From Candolleomyces eurysporus (Eukaryota > Basidiomycota > Agaricomycetes > Agaricales > Psathyrellaceae), in contig JANBPK010001225.1 in assembly GCA_027579435.1 (NCBI GenBank), forward strand, positions 1 to 59,750: DNA of 59,750 nt, written 5' to 3'. Shown here in pieces: positions 41,941 through 53,397 of the stretch (within the stretch, counting starts at the first letter, position 1; each line of letters opens with the position of its first letter). Under the pieces are notes generated by a model, which worked only from the letters and a program-made list of their open reading frames with translations, searched no databases and was not told where the DNA came from. Both the position numbers and the translations under genes were made by a program.

Positions 41941-43458
41941 ATGAGCTTGCCACCCCTGCTTCCTTTGGGCTCTCGATCTCAAAACCTCGTAACCAGTATG
42001 AGCTCGCCTGCTCTTGTGTTCTCCCATTTGCTCTCCACCAATGATCCCCTCAGCCCTGACGAGAAGCAACATGCTAGATTGCAGGTCTCCACATTGAAGA
42101 AAAGGGTAGATGACCTTCGATTGCTCTGCCGACAGATTGAGAGCGAAGTGGAGGAGTATCATTTCCTACTCTCACCCTGGCGCGACATTCCTGTCGAAAT
42201 AATAGGGACTATATTCAAGTTCATAATCCCACCGGTCGTGACCGCCAAATCTGCTAAAGATTTGGGTAATTTGCGCCTGGTGTGCAAGAAATGGCGCGAC
42301 GTCGCCGATCTCACCCACCAGCTCTGGAGCGGTCTGGAAATCGATGTCAGATACCCGCCTGAGCTGTCTCACGAGAAGCTTTCTTCGTGGCTCAATAAGG
42401 CCGGAGACCTGCAAAGGACGTTGGTGGTACGCGGAGATTTGCACCAGGTGGGTGAACCATGTAGGCTGGCCCATCCAGTTCTTTGCCGGATATTGGTTCA
42501 AGGACCGACCATCGACACTTTGGAAATCTCATGCGTATCCATAGCATGCTTCAACCGACTCATCCAGGAAATCCAATCGCATGCAGCACGGCAAGAAATT
42601 ACTTCGCGATGGCATTCTATCTCATCTTTGACCCTTTCATTGGAAAACCTGGTCATCCTGGAACGTACACCCTCAATCTTTCCAACTTCACTTACATCCC
42701 TAGCGGTGATCATTGGGGGCAAACCCGTTTACCCGAGCGGAGATGGGTTAATTCTGGGCTTCATCTATCCAGCAGTCCTCGAACGACTCATCGACTTCAC
42801 TTTCATATGCTTCCAGCACGACATTTTACCGTCGATCCTACCCGCCGTACGCCATTGCCTCAACACCGAGGTTCTCGAAATCATAGGCGGACACCAAGAC
42901 AGGCAGGTCCGGGCTCTGCAACCTTTCCTTCAACAGGGACACGACGGAGAGAGAATATTCCTTCCCAAACTGAAGACACTGCGGCTCGGTGGGCTCTGTT
43001 CTTCTCTTATTCCCTCGGCACTCGAGACGATCCAAGCTCCAAACCTCGTTCACCTGGATGTCGACCTCAGTTTTGCTAGAGATAGCCGCCTTTCGTGGAT
43101 TCGAGCATGCTACATGTGTGCTGACGGGGAGAGGTTAGAAGACGTCGTTCGGCCATCCACCATTCCAGCGGCGAACCTGGCTTGTAGGACCAGTTTGAAG
43201 CAGTTGCGGATTCGGTCAGCCGTGATGCCTTATCCAGCTACCTTGCTCCAGATTCTGGTGAATCTACCATCGTTGGTCCGCCTGACCTTGGACGACATTG
43301 TGGTTAATAAGAACCTTGACCTTGGTTTGTCAATGGAAGACCAGGTTCTCCCCACCCCTCTCGATGGATGGCCTTGCATTGAGGTCTTGGAGTTCCTCGG
43401 TAGTACCAAGGATCATTTCGCGAACTCTCCGGTTATGGAAGTTTTAGTCCCATCGTAA
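41941..43458 (+). CDS. F-box-like protein, family II, unit A (intact)
   Basis: Single-exon 505-residue protein. The start at 41941 (MSLPPLLPLGSRSQNLVTSM) is chosen over Met at 41998 because units C and E keep this extra segment in frame. A short coiled coil (~45-80, ARLQVSTLKKRVDDLRLLCR) precedes the F-box (SPWRDIPVEIIGTIFKFIIP ... LRLVCKKWRDVADLTHQLWS, ~80-140). A long Leu-rich domain follows (for example FLPKLKTLRLGGLCSSLIPS, LPSLVRLTLDDIVVNKNLDL). It is the canonical layout of Agaricomycete F-box proteins acting as SCF substrate adaptors. The stop lies within TCGTAAGTATT, which is also a perfect donor, so a further exon cannot be excluded; the same holds for units C to E. Confidence 0.85.
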   Translation: MSLPPLLPLGSRSQNLVTSMSSPALVFSHLLSTNDPLSPDEKQHARLQVSTLKKRVDDLRLLCRQIESEVEEYHFLLSPWRDIPVEIIGTIFKFIIPPVVTAKSAKDLGNLRLVCKKWRDVADLTHQLWSGLEIDVRYPPELSHEKLSSWLNKAGDLQRTLVVRGDLHQVGEPCRLAHPVLCRILVQGPTIDTLEISCVSIACFNRLIQEIQSHAARQEITSRWHSISSLTLSLENLVILERTPSIFPTSLTSLAVIIGGKPVYPSGDGLILGFIYPAVLERLIDFTFICFQHDILPSILPAVRHCLNTEVLEIIGGHQDRQVRALQPFLQQGHDGERIFLPKLKTLRLGGLCSSLIPSALETIQAPNLVHLDVDLSFARDSRLSWIRACYMCADGERLEDVVRPSTIPAANLACRTSLKQLRIRSAVMPYPATLLQILVNLPSLVRLTLDDIVVNKNLDLGLSMEDQVLPTPLDGWPCIEVLEFLGSTKDHFANSPVMEVLVPS

Positions 43459-44640
43459 GTATTTGTTGATTTTCGATAACACCGTCATTCAGCTAAGCAG
43501 AGTTGGTTGTACTAGTGCTCGTATAATAGGTTAGGATGAAAGGGGCATCGAAACAGCTGAATATTGTTACGAGTATAATAAAACAACAGAGTACTTTTAC
43601 GAATTCAAGGACGAGAATCGAATAGAGAAGGCATAAGAGTATTGCGCATAAAGCATAGTAGACAAGGAAGTACGTAGTTGCACGGGTAAGAAAGTGTTAC
43701 AACAAAAGATACAACACCTACTGTGCTCAGAGTGGCCCAAAAAGAGACGGGAGTTGCACAGCTGACTTCCGGACTTTACTGATATTCTCATGAGGATGAG
43801 GATTTTGAGGTTACTACTTAGAAAAAGGCCAATATATGGCGGTCATGCGCACGCAGTTTTGCTACGGAGACACATCTAGTGTGGCCACATTCCGATAACT
43901 TGATCCTTCGGTCCGACTGGGGGCCAGAGGCGAGAAACGCCTAGATGGTCAGCGGCGTCATGCAGTGGCGGTAGGTAAAATTGTTGACGTTGAGGGTAAG
44001 CGACCCAAGGCTGAGCGGGCGATTCGCCCGGTTATTGTTTTATCATGCGCGACGGGGGATTTATCCCTTGCACGAGTCACAATTCCAGCTTGAATTCAAC
44101 AAGACTAACCGGCATACTACTATTCGAAATTTGATTCTTAATCACACATTGAACATTAATACGGAAGAAATAGAAGAGTAGATACAAAGAACCAAGGGCG
44201 TCTTATGACAGCACATCCAATGTCGGGTCCCTACTTGATGATTGCTACACAACGCCTACTCTGCTCAGAGTGCCATAAAATGGGACGGAGAGTGTATGGC
44301 AGTCTTCCAGGTTCTAGAGAAAATCATTATTACGGAGATACAATGTAGACTCGAGCCGATATCAGGAAAGCGAGGACATGCTGAACGATCATCCCTCCAG
44401 ATCTGACCGGCGTACTTGATGCCGACTAGCATCTACTTCAACAGCTCTGCTCCAATCCCTTTTAACCGCTGAGACTTACTCCATCGAAGCGAGTGATACT
44501 AGGCTCATGCTCAGTACTGGAATCGGTGGCCTGTGACCCCTCTTATACGAGATTCGACGACAAAACGAACTTGAAGGTTTCCCTCTTGCCGACTAGCACC
44601 CATTCCGGTAAATAAACCGGGCCAAACACATGAGTTTGCC
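43459..44640 (+). repeat. Intergenic cassette: 3' flank of unit A plus 5' flank of unit B
   Basis: The left part (43480-43860) is the 3'-flank cassette repeated after every family II unit (TACGAGTATAATAAAACA, GCGCATAAAGCATAGTAGA, GGTAAGAAAGTGTTACAACA). The right part (43890-44640) duplicates 41155-41940. The short minus-strand frame at 43597-43791 is not supported as a gene. Confidence 0.8.
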
Positions 44641-44685
44641 ACCGTGCTCCCTTTGGGCTCTCGATCTCAAAACGTTGTAACCAGT

Positions 44686-46146
44686 ATGAGCTCGCCTGCT
44701 CTTGGGTTCTCCCATCTGCTCTCCACCAATGACCCCCTCAGCCCTGACGAGAGGCAACACGCTAGATTGCAGGTTGCCACATTGAAGAAAAGGCTAGATG
44801 ATCTTCGATTGCTCTGCCGAGAGATTGAGAGCGAAGTGGAGGAGTATCATTTCCTACTCTCGCCATGGCGCGACATTCCTGTCGAAATAATAGGGATTAT
44901 ATTCAAGTTCATAATTCCACCGGTCGTGACCGCCAAAACTGCTAAAGATTTGGGCAATTTGCGCCTGGTGTGCAAGAAATGGTGCGACGTCGCCGATCTC
45001 ACCCACCAGCTCTGGAGCAGTCTGGAAATCGATGTCAGATACCAACCTGAGCTGCCTCACAAGAAGCTTTCTTCGTGGCTCAACAAGGCCGGAGACCTGC
45101 AAAGGACGTTGGTGGTCCACGGAGATTTGCACCGGGTGGGTGAACCATGTAGGCTGGCCCATCCAGTTCTTTCCCGGATATTGGCTCAAGGACCGGCCAT
45201 CAACACTTTGAAGATCTCATTCCAAAACGCAGCATGCTTCAACCGATTCACTCAGGAAATCCAATCGTGTGTAGCACAGGAAGAAATCCCTTCGCGATGG
45301 CACTCCATCTCATCTTTGACCCTTTCATTGGAAAACCTGGTCATCCTGGAACGTACACCCCCAACCTTTCCAACCTCACTTACATCCCTAGCGGTGATCG
45401 TTGGGAGCAAACCCGTTTACCCGAGCGGAGATGGGTTAATTCTGGGCTTCATCTATCCAGCAGTCCTCGAACGACTCATCGACTTCACTTTCGAATGCAT
45501 CCGGCACGACATTTTACCGTCGATCCTACCCGCCATACGCCATTGCCTCAACACCGAGGTTCTCACAATCATAGGCGGACACCAAGACAGGCAGGTCCGG
45601 GCTCTACAACCTTTCCTTCAACAGGGACACGACGGAGAGAGAATCTTCCTTCCCAAATTGAAGACCCTGCGGCTCGGTGGGCCCTGTTCTTCTCTTGTTC
45701 CCTCGGTACTCGAGACGATCCAAGCTCCAAACCTCTTTCACCTGGATATCGACCTCAGTTTTGCTAGAGATACCCGCCTTACGTGGCTTCGAGCATGCTA
45801 CATGTGTGCTGACGGGGAGAGGTTAGAAGACGTCGTTCGGCCGTCTACCATTCCAGCGGCAAATCTGGCTTGTAGGACCAGTTTGAAGCAGTTGCGGATT
45901 CGGTCAGCCGTGATGCCTTATCCAGCTACCTTGCTCCAGATTCTGGTGAATCTACCATCATTGGTTCGCCTGACCTTGGACGATATTGTGGTTGATAAGA
46001 ACCTTGACCTTGGTTTGTCAATGGAAGGCCAGGTTCTCCCCACCCCTCTCGATGGATGGCCTTGCATTGAGGTCTTGGAGTTGCTCGGGAGTACCAAGGA
46101 TTATTTCGCGAACTCTCCTGTTATGGAAGTTTTAGTCCAATCATGA
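44686..46146 (+). CDS. F-box-like protein, family II, unit B
   Basis: Nearly identical to unit A along its length, with coiled coil, F-box (SPWRDIPVEIIGIIFKFIIP) and Leu-rich domain. Unit B has lost one base just after the upstream ATG (CCACCGTGCTCCC against CCACCCCTGCTTCC in A), so that ATG is out of frame. I therefore start at MSSPALGFSHLLSTNDPLSP (44686), giving 486 residues. The loss removes only the non-conserved head, so the protein may still work. The stop is TGA inside CAATCATGAGTATT, where the other units have TCGTAAGTATT. Confidence 0.82.
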   Translation: MSSPALGFSHLLSTNDPLSPDERQHARLQVATLKKRLDDLRLLCREIESEVEEYHFLLSPWRDIPVEIIGIIFKFIIPPVVTAKTAKDLGNLRLVCKKWCDVADLTHQLWSSLEIDVRYQPELPHKKLSSWLNKAGDLQRTLVVHGDLHRVGEPCRLAHPVLSRILAQGPAINTLKISFQNAACFNRFTQEIQSCVAQEEIPSRWHSISSLTLSLENLVILERTPPTFPTSLTSLAVIVGSKPVYPSGDGLILGFIYPAVLERLIDFTFECIRHDILPSILPAIRHCLNTEVLTIIGGHQDRQVRALQPFLQQGHDGERIFLPKLKTLRLGGPCSSLVPSVLETIQAPNLFHLDIDLSFARDTRLTWLRACYMCADGERLEDVVRPSTIPAANLACRTSLKQLRIRSAVMPYPATLLQILVNLPSLVRLTLDDIVVDKNLDLGLSMEGQVLPTPLDGWPCIEVLELLGSTKDYFANSPVMEVLVQS

Positions 46147-46578
46147 GTATTTATTGATTTTCGATAAGACCGTCATTCAGCTAAGCAGAGTTGGTTGTAC
46201 TAGTGCTCGTGTAATAGGTTAGGATGAAAGGGGCATCAAAACAGCTGAATGTTGTTACGAGTATAATAAAACAACAGGGTACTTTTCCGAATTCGGGGAC
46301 GAGAATCGAATAGAGAAAAGGCATGAGGGTAATGCGCATAAAGCATAGAACGAGTAAGCACATGGCTGCATGGGTAAGGAGATTCTCATGTTCGACGGCA
46401 TTCAGGATATGCGCTCTTCGAGCTGAACACGCGATATCTCCTGGGCCATCATCCTCTTGGGAATCGCCGTTCTTCATACTATTATTTTTGCTGAGTCATG
46501 GGTAACTGAAAGAAGTAGATCGGAATACTTGTACGCCTTATTTGCTGAGTGAATGGTCAAATTGTCGGTAATAGTGTA
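46147..46578. repeat. 3'-flank cassette of unit B and spacer to the NLR gene
   Basis: 46180-46380 is the F-box 3'-flank cassette (ACGAGTATAATAAAACAACA, GCGCATAAAGCATAGAACGA). Homology stops near 46380, and the NLR gene 3' end follows, convergent with unit B. Confidence 0.7.
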
Positions 46579-49500
46579 CTATAATACAAGAGAAGGGTCC
46601 GATGAAGTGAGAGTGTTACAACTACAGTCCGTCCGTGTTCGAGTCCTTTTCCCGTGCACAATCTTCCCTTCCTGTTTCATTGCGCTCCCCAACGGATCGA
46701 CATTCGCCAAGTCCCTCTGCGAAGCTTGGGATTCTTCACGGTCCGCTTCATCTCCAGTAAGCGCAAAACGAGTTTCCAAAAGCGCCGCAAGGCGTTGGAC
46801 ATTGGGAGCGTGGTACCAATGCCCAGGGGGACGGAGGACGAGAAGCTCGCGGCGAATCCGAATGGCTTCATCGAGAACCGCAATTTCTCCATCATGCTCG
46901 TGTTGATATGAAAGAGCTATGGCAAGGTTGTTGAGTGGCAAAGGCCGGTGTGGATGGGCTGCTGACAGGAGTGCAAGCGCATCACGAAGATGCAAAATGC
47001 CCTCGCTCAGGGCATCGATATCGCCATTGCACTCATAGAGTGACCGGAGAGCGCTACCGAGGTTGTTGAGCGACGAAGGTCGATCTGGGTGGGGTGCCGG
47101 CCAGAGTGCAAGCGCGTCACGAAGATAACAAATGCCCTCACTCAGGGCATTGATGTTATCACTGTGATCGTAGAGAGTCAGGAGTGCACCCCCAAGGTTA
47201 CTGAGCGACCTGGGCCGATCCGGATGGGATGCTGGCCGAAGTGCAAGCGCATTACGATGATGTGAAATGCCCTCTTTCAGAGCACTGATGTCTCTATTGC
47301 GCTCAAAGAGAATTTGGAGTGCACCACCAAGGTTGCTGAGCGACTTCGGGCGGTCTGGATGGAGCTCTGGCAGGAGCGCAAGCGCGTCTCGGTGGTGAAA
47401 AATGCCTTCGTTCAGGGCATCGATGTCCCCGTTGCATTCAAAGAGAGTTTGGAGTGCGCCACCAAGGTTGCTGAGTGACGAACCTCGATCTGGATGGGGT
47501 TCTGGTAGGAGGGCAAGCGCGTCGCGGTGATGTAAGATGCCTTCGTTCAGGGCATTGATGTCTCCATTGCGCTCAAAGAGGGTCTGAAGTGCCCCACCGA
47601 GGTTGCTGAGCGACGTAGACCGATCTGGATGGGGTGGTGGCAGGAGTGCAAGTGCGTTACGATGGTGCGAAATGCCCTCGTTCAGAACATTGATGTCGCC
47701 GTTGCATGTATAGAGTGACCAGAGAGCATTACCAATATTGTTGAGCAACGAGGGCTGATCTGGATGGGTTGCCGGCCGGAGTTTCAGTGCATGTCGAAAA
47801 GCCAACGCGGCTTCCTCATACATCTTGGGGCTACCGGTCCTGTTTCCCGTGTTATAGTAGCACTGTCCCAATTTGAACCAGGCCTCGTCACTGTCGCTCC
47901 GAACTCGCACGGCAACCTCCAGACAAGCCACCTGCAACACCCAGTGATCCCCGCCGTCTTTCCTCAGGCTGTCGGCAGTCTTCATTAGAATGGATGTCAT
48001 ATCCTCTTCCAGCAATACCGCCTCCTCTACTTCTGGGAGCAACATGTCGATGAACAACGTTGCCCATTGTGGTTGCACGTTAGTGGGAATTGCATGCAGT
48101 GCTGAACACTGGGGTGTTTGCAGCCATTGATCATGCGAACGATGTGTCCCATTTGAAACATGAAGGGGCCAGTACTTGATAGCATAAGGTTGAATGTCAT
48201 GAGGTGAGTAGGACCTTGAAGACGCCTGGCGCGCCAAGAAAGGCGGAAGGCTGCTGACCGTCTCAAGGCAAGTCAAGCCCAGCGCTGAGTGGGAGTCGAA
48301 AGCCGAGACCGTCAACGTATTCGCTGCCGTTGAAGCAGGCGTGGCTTGGACATATTCGAGGAATGATAAATGGAAACGGGTGGATGCCGGGTGAACTTTG
48401 TTCTCTGAGCCGTGCGGTAATCGTGTTTGGATTGCTGAGAGGACTGAATGAATGTTTTTTACAAGATGAAGTGGCATTCCGACGAGTTTTGAGAAGTCGG
48501 CCAGGGAAAGTGGTTCTTGGAGGACAAGCGTGGCTCCCAGATACTGCCGGAAATGCTTTCGGGCTTCCGAGGAGGGGAACAGGCGCAAGAGGGCATTGCA
48601 GTACAGTTCTGCAAGTCCTTCACTGCCGCCAACTTGCCGCTCGCTTGCAAGGATTCCAGAGAGAATCTCATGAGGCGGAAACTCGCTGAATGGCTGCGAA
48701 AGCAACGAAATCACGGTTGATGCCCATACGGGTAGGCCACCTGATAGGTCCGCGAGCTTGTCAACGTCTGCATCACTTGGCTTCCGCCCATCCACCCACG
48801 GAATAGTCTCCAGGTACTTTTCGAAATAGGCTTTCATGATGTCTGTTGAGACAGGAAGAAGAGGGTATGTGTGCACGGAGATCTTGTCGAGACCGGGTAA
48901 GCGGGAAGTGTGCAGATTCAATCGACTCGTAATAATGAACTTGACGACAGCGCTCTTCGAGTTGAGATGAGCAAGGGCCTTGATAAATGTAGGATGATCT
49001 CGCCATTCGTCAATGGCATCAACAATGATGATGAGTGATTGTGGGTAGTTGAGCGATCGCACCGGTTCGAAGATGTACCCCTCGAAATGGTTCTCCAGCG
49101 AGGTGGCGTGGCACCGGTTCATTGCTTCCACAATCTTCGGTATTGCTGGCGGGTGGATATTGCCCAGTTCATAGGCCAGTGTCTTGATTATCGTCTCGGG
49201 CCCAGACGTATCAGTCGGAAAGGCACCCATGAAGACGGAGGCGCCCAACCAACCAATTGACCGAAGCTCGTCAGAGAGGTGGCCAGCGAGCGTGGATTTA
49301 CCGACACCGGCGGGCCCGTAAATATACAGGACGAGGTCTGTCGAACTTGAAATCCATTCGAGTAAATTCTTAACATCTGACTTCCGACTGTCGGGTAGGT
49401 ATTTGGCCCGTTTCCCGCTCATGTCTGGATGCTTCGGGAGTCCGTTGAACCGCCATTGTTCTGACGTGGAAAATGTTATTACTTGTCTAAATTATTGAGG

Positions 49501-50235
49501 AAACAAAATTAATAACACACCGTTCTCCAATGGGCCTTTGACTATTGTGGCATTCGTTGCATTGACGAATTGTACGTCCCTCATCTGAAAATCATGTGCA
49601 CCTTGGAAGAAGGAACGGCTCGACAGAGCATCCTGGATCATGGGTACCCACGGCAGGGAAGAGGCCGGCCCCGGCTGCAAAGGTGCATGCAGAGCCAGGG
49701 TTGGGTAGGATAGTGGCGGATGCTGTGCGCTGTACAGCCATGGTTCAACAGCCTGCCCATTCCCCCACTGCACGCTATCATCGGTAGACCGTTGGTATTG
49801 GGGTGTATTGTTGATCATGGATGTTGGTGCCGCCGGAGTTGGTGATTGTTGTAGCGATCGTGTCAGGTTTTCTGTAGTGACCATAGGGTATGAAGGAGGG
49901 TACGTGTTCCCATCTAAGGGATAGTCGGCAAGAGTAGCTGGCTCTGCCGCCAAAAGTGTGTACAGCAACGGTTCATCCGTCACCCCACCACTATTTGCCT
50001 CGAGATGCATTCCGGCTTCAATCGGTCGGAAAGGAAGCGATGGACATTGGGGATTGGAAACATTGCGTGAACCTGATGCTATTCTTGACGCTTCAATTCG
50101 GCCATCTGGGACGCTCAGACCGCTGGACGGCAGCGGGTATGGAAGATGGCAATGGAAACTGGAGCTAGCATTAGCGCCCACGTCCTTCGGCATCGGTGCC
50201 AAGGTGAAGATGGAAAGAGAAAGCGTGAAGGGCAC
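46579..50235 (-). CDS. NACHT-TPR NLR-like protein
   Basis: Two exons, 50235-49521 and 49460-46579 (phase 1, intron GTGTGT...CACGTCAG), give 1198 residues. The first ~200 residues are Pro/Ser-rich and low in order, ending in a short motif GAHDFQMRDVQFVNATNATI of the kind found just before NACHT in many basidiomycete NLRs. The NACHT domain (~260-420) has Walker A GPAGVGKST, Walker B LIIIVDAIDEW and a downstream FIITSRLNL sensor. After a helical region come about seven 42-residue TPR units (HPDRxxSLxNLGxALxxLxE pattern, ~870-1150), several nearly identical. Such proteins are viewed as fungal innate-immunity or heterokaryon-incompatibility NTPases that oligomerise on ligand recognition. The role here is inferred. 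An alternative start Met at 50193 is possible. Confidence 0.9.
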
Positions 50236-51266
50236 TACCGTACCGACGTGTAGATAGGCAACAGACGACGGTGCGTTACGCTAGCCCCCCTTGCAAATTT
50301 GGCTTTATGCGTTACGGCAAAGTGTCTCTGGGTGATCGGTCTGATGAACAGTCACCCAGCTATCACCAGGAGAATTGCATTGGTTTTTGGTATATTTAAA
50401 ACATCAATTGCTCCTTGTCAGCACAGTCGTGCCTGTCACCAGCCCACTGAGAATTCCTGGAGACTCCGTTTTTCGTATGTCGCAATATATACTGTACCGT
50501 TCACCGCGTTTTTGAAAAATAGGCGCCTAGAAACGGGATATGACTTGTTACCACTTTTCATGAGTAGTCGGGACTTTCGATAGGTGGGTAAAGTGAATTG
50601 GGTTGACTCAAACGTCGGTTCAGAAAGATGTACGACAAATTTTGTATGTGGCTATGCTACGCGTTTATTAGAGAAGAGGTCGACGTGAAATGTGGCCATC
50701 GCGGACGTTTGCCGTCTTCTCCTACTTTTACGAGTTCGAGGACGAGAAAGGCATAAGGGTAATGCGCATAAAGCATAGTAGAACGATTAAGTATGTAGTT
50801 GCACGGGTAAGGAAGTGTTATAACAAAAGAAACAACACCTACTCTCAGAGTGCCATAAAAAGAGACGGGAGTTGCCCAGCTGACTTCCGGACTTTACTCA
50901 TAATCTCACGAAGATGAGGATTTTGAGGTTACTATTGGGAACAAGGCCAATATATGGCGGTTATGCGTACGCAGTTCTGCTACGGAGATATAATCTAGTG
51001 AGGCTACATTCAGCGATCGCCCGTTGAAGATCAGACCGGTCAAGACCCACTCAACATTCGACGGTCCAATGGCACATACTTCAACGCCTCCGTTCCACTC
51101 CAATCCCTTTGAACGCCTGAGACTTGTTCTATCGAAGTGAGACCGGGCTTATGCTCAGTGCTATAATCGATGGCCCGTTGACTTCTCGTACGAGACTGGA
51201 TGACAACAAAAAANGTTTCCCTCTCGCTAACTATTAATAGCGCCCACTGCAAATAAACCCAAATAC
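50236..51266. repeat. NLR promoter side, then second cassette copy and 5' flank of unit C
   Basis: 50236-50700 is single-copy and probably the NLR promoter. From about 50716 the F-box 3'-flank cassette reappears (CTTTTACGAGTTCGAGGACG, GTAATGCGCATAAAGCATAG), although no F-box gene precedes it. The conserved 5' flank of unit C follows, with an N at 51214 after an A run. Confidence 0.7.
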
Positions 51267-52712
51267 ATGAATTTCAAACCGCTGTTCTCTTCCGGTTCTC
51301 TATCCCGAAACCTCGCAACCAGTATGAACTCGCCTGCCCTTGGGTTCTCCCGTTTACTTTCCACCAATGACCCCCTCAGCTCCAACGAGAAACAACACGC
51401 TAGATTGCAGGTCGCCATATTGAACAAAAGGCTAGATGACCTTCGAATGCTCTGCCGACAGATTGAGAGTGAAGTGGAGGAGTATCATCTCCTGCTCTCG
51501 CCATGGCGCAGTATTCCTGTCGAAATAATAGGGGCTATATTCAAGTTCGTAATCCCACCGGTCATGGCCGTCACGGCCAAAGATTTGGGCAATTTGCGCC
51601 TGGTGTGCAAGAAATGGCGCAACGTCGCCGATCTTACCCACCAGCTCTGGAGCGGTCTGAGGATCGATGTCAGAGACCAACAACTGTCTCATGAGAAGCT
51701 TTCTTCATGGCTCAACAAGGCCGGAGACCTACGAAGGACGTTGGCAGTGCGCGGAGATTCGCACCGGGCGAATGAACCATGCAGGCTGGCTCATCCAGCT
51801 CTTTACCGGACATTGGTTCAAGGACCGACCATCGACACTTTGAAAATCTCATGCGTATACATAGCATGCTTCAACCAATTCACCCAGGAAATCCAATCGC
51901 ATGCAGCACAGGAAGAAATTACTTCGCGATGGCATTCCATCTCATCTTTGACCCTTTCGATTCGATTCCTACTCTCCCCGAAACGTACATCCGCGATCTT
52001 TCCATCCTCACTTACATCCCTGGCGGTCACTGTTGAGGACCTCATCCAGCAATCCTCGAAAGATGGGATAATTCTGGGCTTCATTTTCCCAGCAGTTCTC
52101 GAGCAACTCATCGACTTCAGTTTCAAGTGCCACAAGAGGGACATTTTGTCTTTGATCCTACCCGGTGTGCGCCATTGTGTCAACGCTGAGGCTCTCACGA
52201 TCATAGGCCAGCACGAAGGCCCTTTCCTTCGACAGGGATACGACGGAGAGAGAATACACCTTCCCAAGCTGAAGACCCTGCAGCTCGGTGGGCGCTGTTC
52301 TTCTCTTGTTCCCTTGGCGCTCAAGACGATCCAAGCTCCAAACCTCGTTCACTTGGATGTCGACCTCAAATTTAGCACTGCCTTCCTTACGCTGCGTGAA
52401 TTATGCTTCCCATCTTATTGTAAGATAGGCACTAGGATCGTTTTGCCATCCACCATTCCACCGGCAAACCTGGCTTGTAGAGCCAGTTTGAAGCAGTTAC
52501 GGATTCGGTCAGCCGTGGTGCCTTATCCAGATGTCGTGCTCCGGATTGTGACGAATCTACCATCGTTGGTTCACCTGACCTTGGACGATATTGTGGTCGA
52601 TGGGAATCTTGACCTTGACAATGTGTCAATGGAAGACCGGGAAGACCATGTTCTCCCCCCCCTCTCGCGATGGATGGCCTTGTATCGAGGTCTTGGAGTT
52701 GCTCGGGCGTAG
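51267..52712 (+). CDS. F-box-like protein, family II, unit C (altered C-terminus)
   Basis: The start MNFKPLFSSGSLSRNLATSM matches units A and E. Coiled coil, F-box (SPWRSIPVEIIGAIFKFVIP ... LRLVCKKWRNVADLTHQLWS) and Leu-rich domain are intact. Near 52660 the sequence reads CTCTCGCGATGG where A, B and E have CTCTCGATGG or CTCTCGGTGG. This CG insertion, with the preceding eight-C run, shifts the frame, so the last ~25 family residues are replaced by Arg-Trp-Met-Ala-Leu-Tyr-Arg-Gly-Leu-Gly. It stops at 52710 (481 residues). The lost tail still exists out of frame up to TCGTAAGTATT near 52758. Confidence 0.78.
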   Translation: MNFKPLFSSGSLSRNLATSMNSPALGFSRLLSTNDPLSSNEKQHARLQVAILNKRLDDLRMLCRQIESEVEEYHLLLSPWRSIPVEIIGAIFKFVIPPVMAVTAKDLGNLRLVCKKWRNVADLTHQLWSGLRIDVRDQQLSHEKLSSWLNKAGDLRRTLAVRGDSHRANEPCRLAHPALYRTLVQGPTIDTLKISCVYIACFNQFTQEIQSHAAQEEITSRWHSISSLTLSIRFLLSPKRTSAIFPSSLTSLAVTVEDLIQQSSKDGIILGFIFPAVLEQLIDFSFKCHKRDILSLILPGVRHCVNAEALTIIGQHEGPFLRQGYDGERIHLPKLKTLQLGGRCSSLVPLALKTIQAPNLVHLDVDLKFSTAFLTLRELCFPSYCKIGTRIVLPSTIPPANLACRASLKQLRIRSAVVPYPDVVLRIVTNLPSLVHLTLDDIVVDGNLDLDNVSMEDREDHVLPPLSRWMALYRGLGVARA

Positions 52713-53397
52713 CAAGGACCATTTCGCAAACTCTCGTATTATGGAACTTTTAGTCGAATCGTAAGTATTGTACTCATGTAATAGGCTAGGATAATAGAAG
52801 GATCAAAACAGGTGAATGATGTTACGAGTATAATTAGAACAGCAGAGTGCTTTTACGAACTCGAGGACGAGAATCAAATAGAGAAAGTATAAGGGCAATG
52901 CACATCGCGCATAGTAGAACGAGTAAGCACCTGGTTGCATGGGTAAGGAAGTGTTACAACAAAAGATACAAAGCCTACTCTGTTCGGAGTGCCATAAAAC
53001 GAGACGCTGACTTCCGAAATCTACTCAAAATCTCAGGTTACTACTGGGAACTTCAGACCCAATTTATGGCGGTTGTGCGCATACAGTACCGCGACAGAGA
53101 TACAACGTAGTGAAGCCACGCTCAACGATCACCCGTCGAAGACCCTACTGATGCCATTAGCATCTATCCATCTGAACCGCTGAGACTTGTTCTATTGTAA
53201 GTGAGTGAGACCAGGCTGATGCTCTGTGCTGAAACCGGTCACATATTGATTTCTCGTACGAAACTCGACGACGGAACAAGGCTTCCCCGGTTTTCCCTCT
53301 CGCTAACCAGCGACCGCTACAAACAAGCCCAAACACATGGACGAACTTAAAACCGCTGCTCTCGTTGGGCTCTCTATCTCGAAGCCTCGCAACCATT
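52713..53397 (+). repeat. Intergenic cassette between units C and D
   Basis: Contains the repeated 3'-flank (from ~52800, TACGAGTATAATTAGAACAG, CATCGCGCATAGTAGAACGA) and a diverged 5' flank leading to unit D. No gene. Confidence 0.65.
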
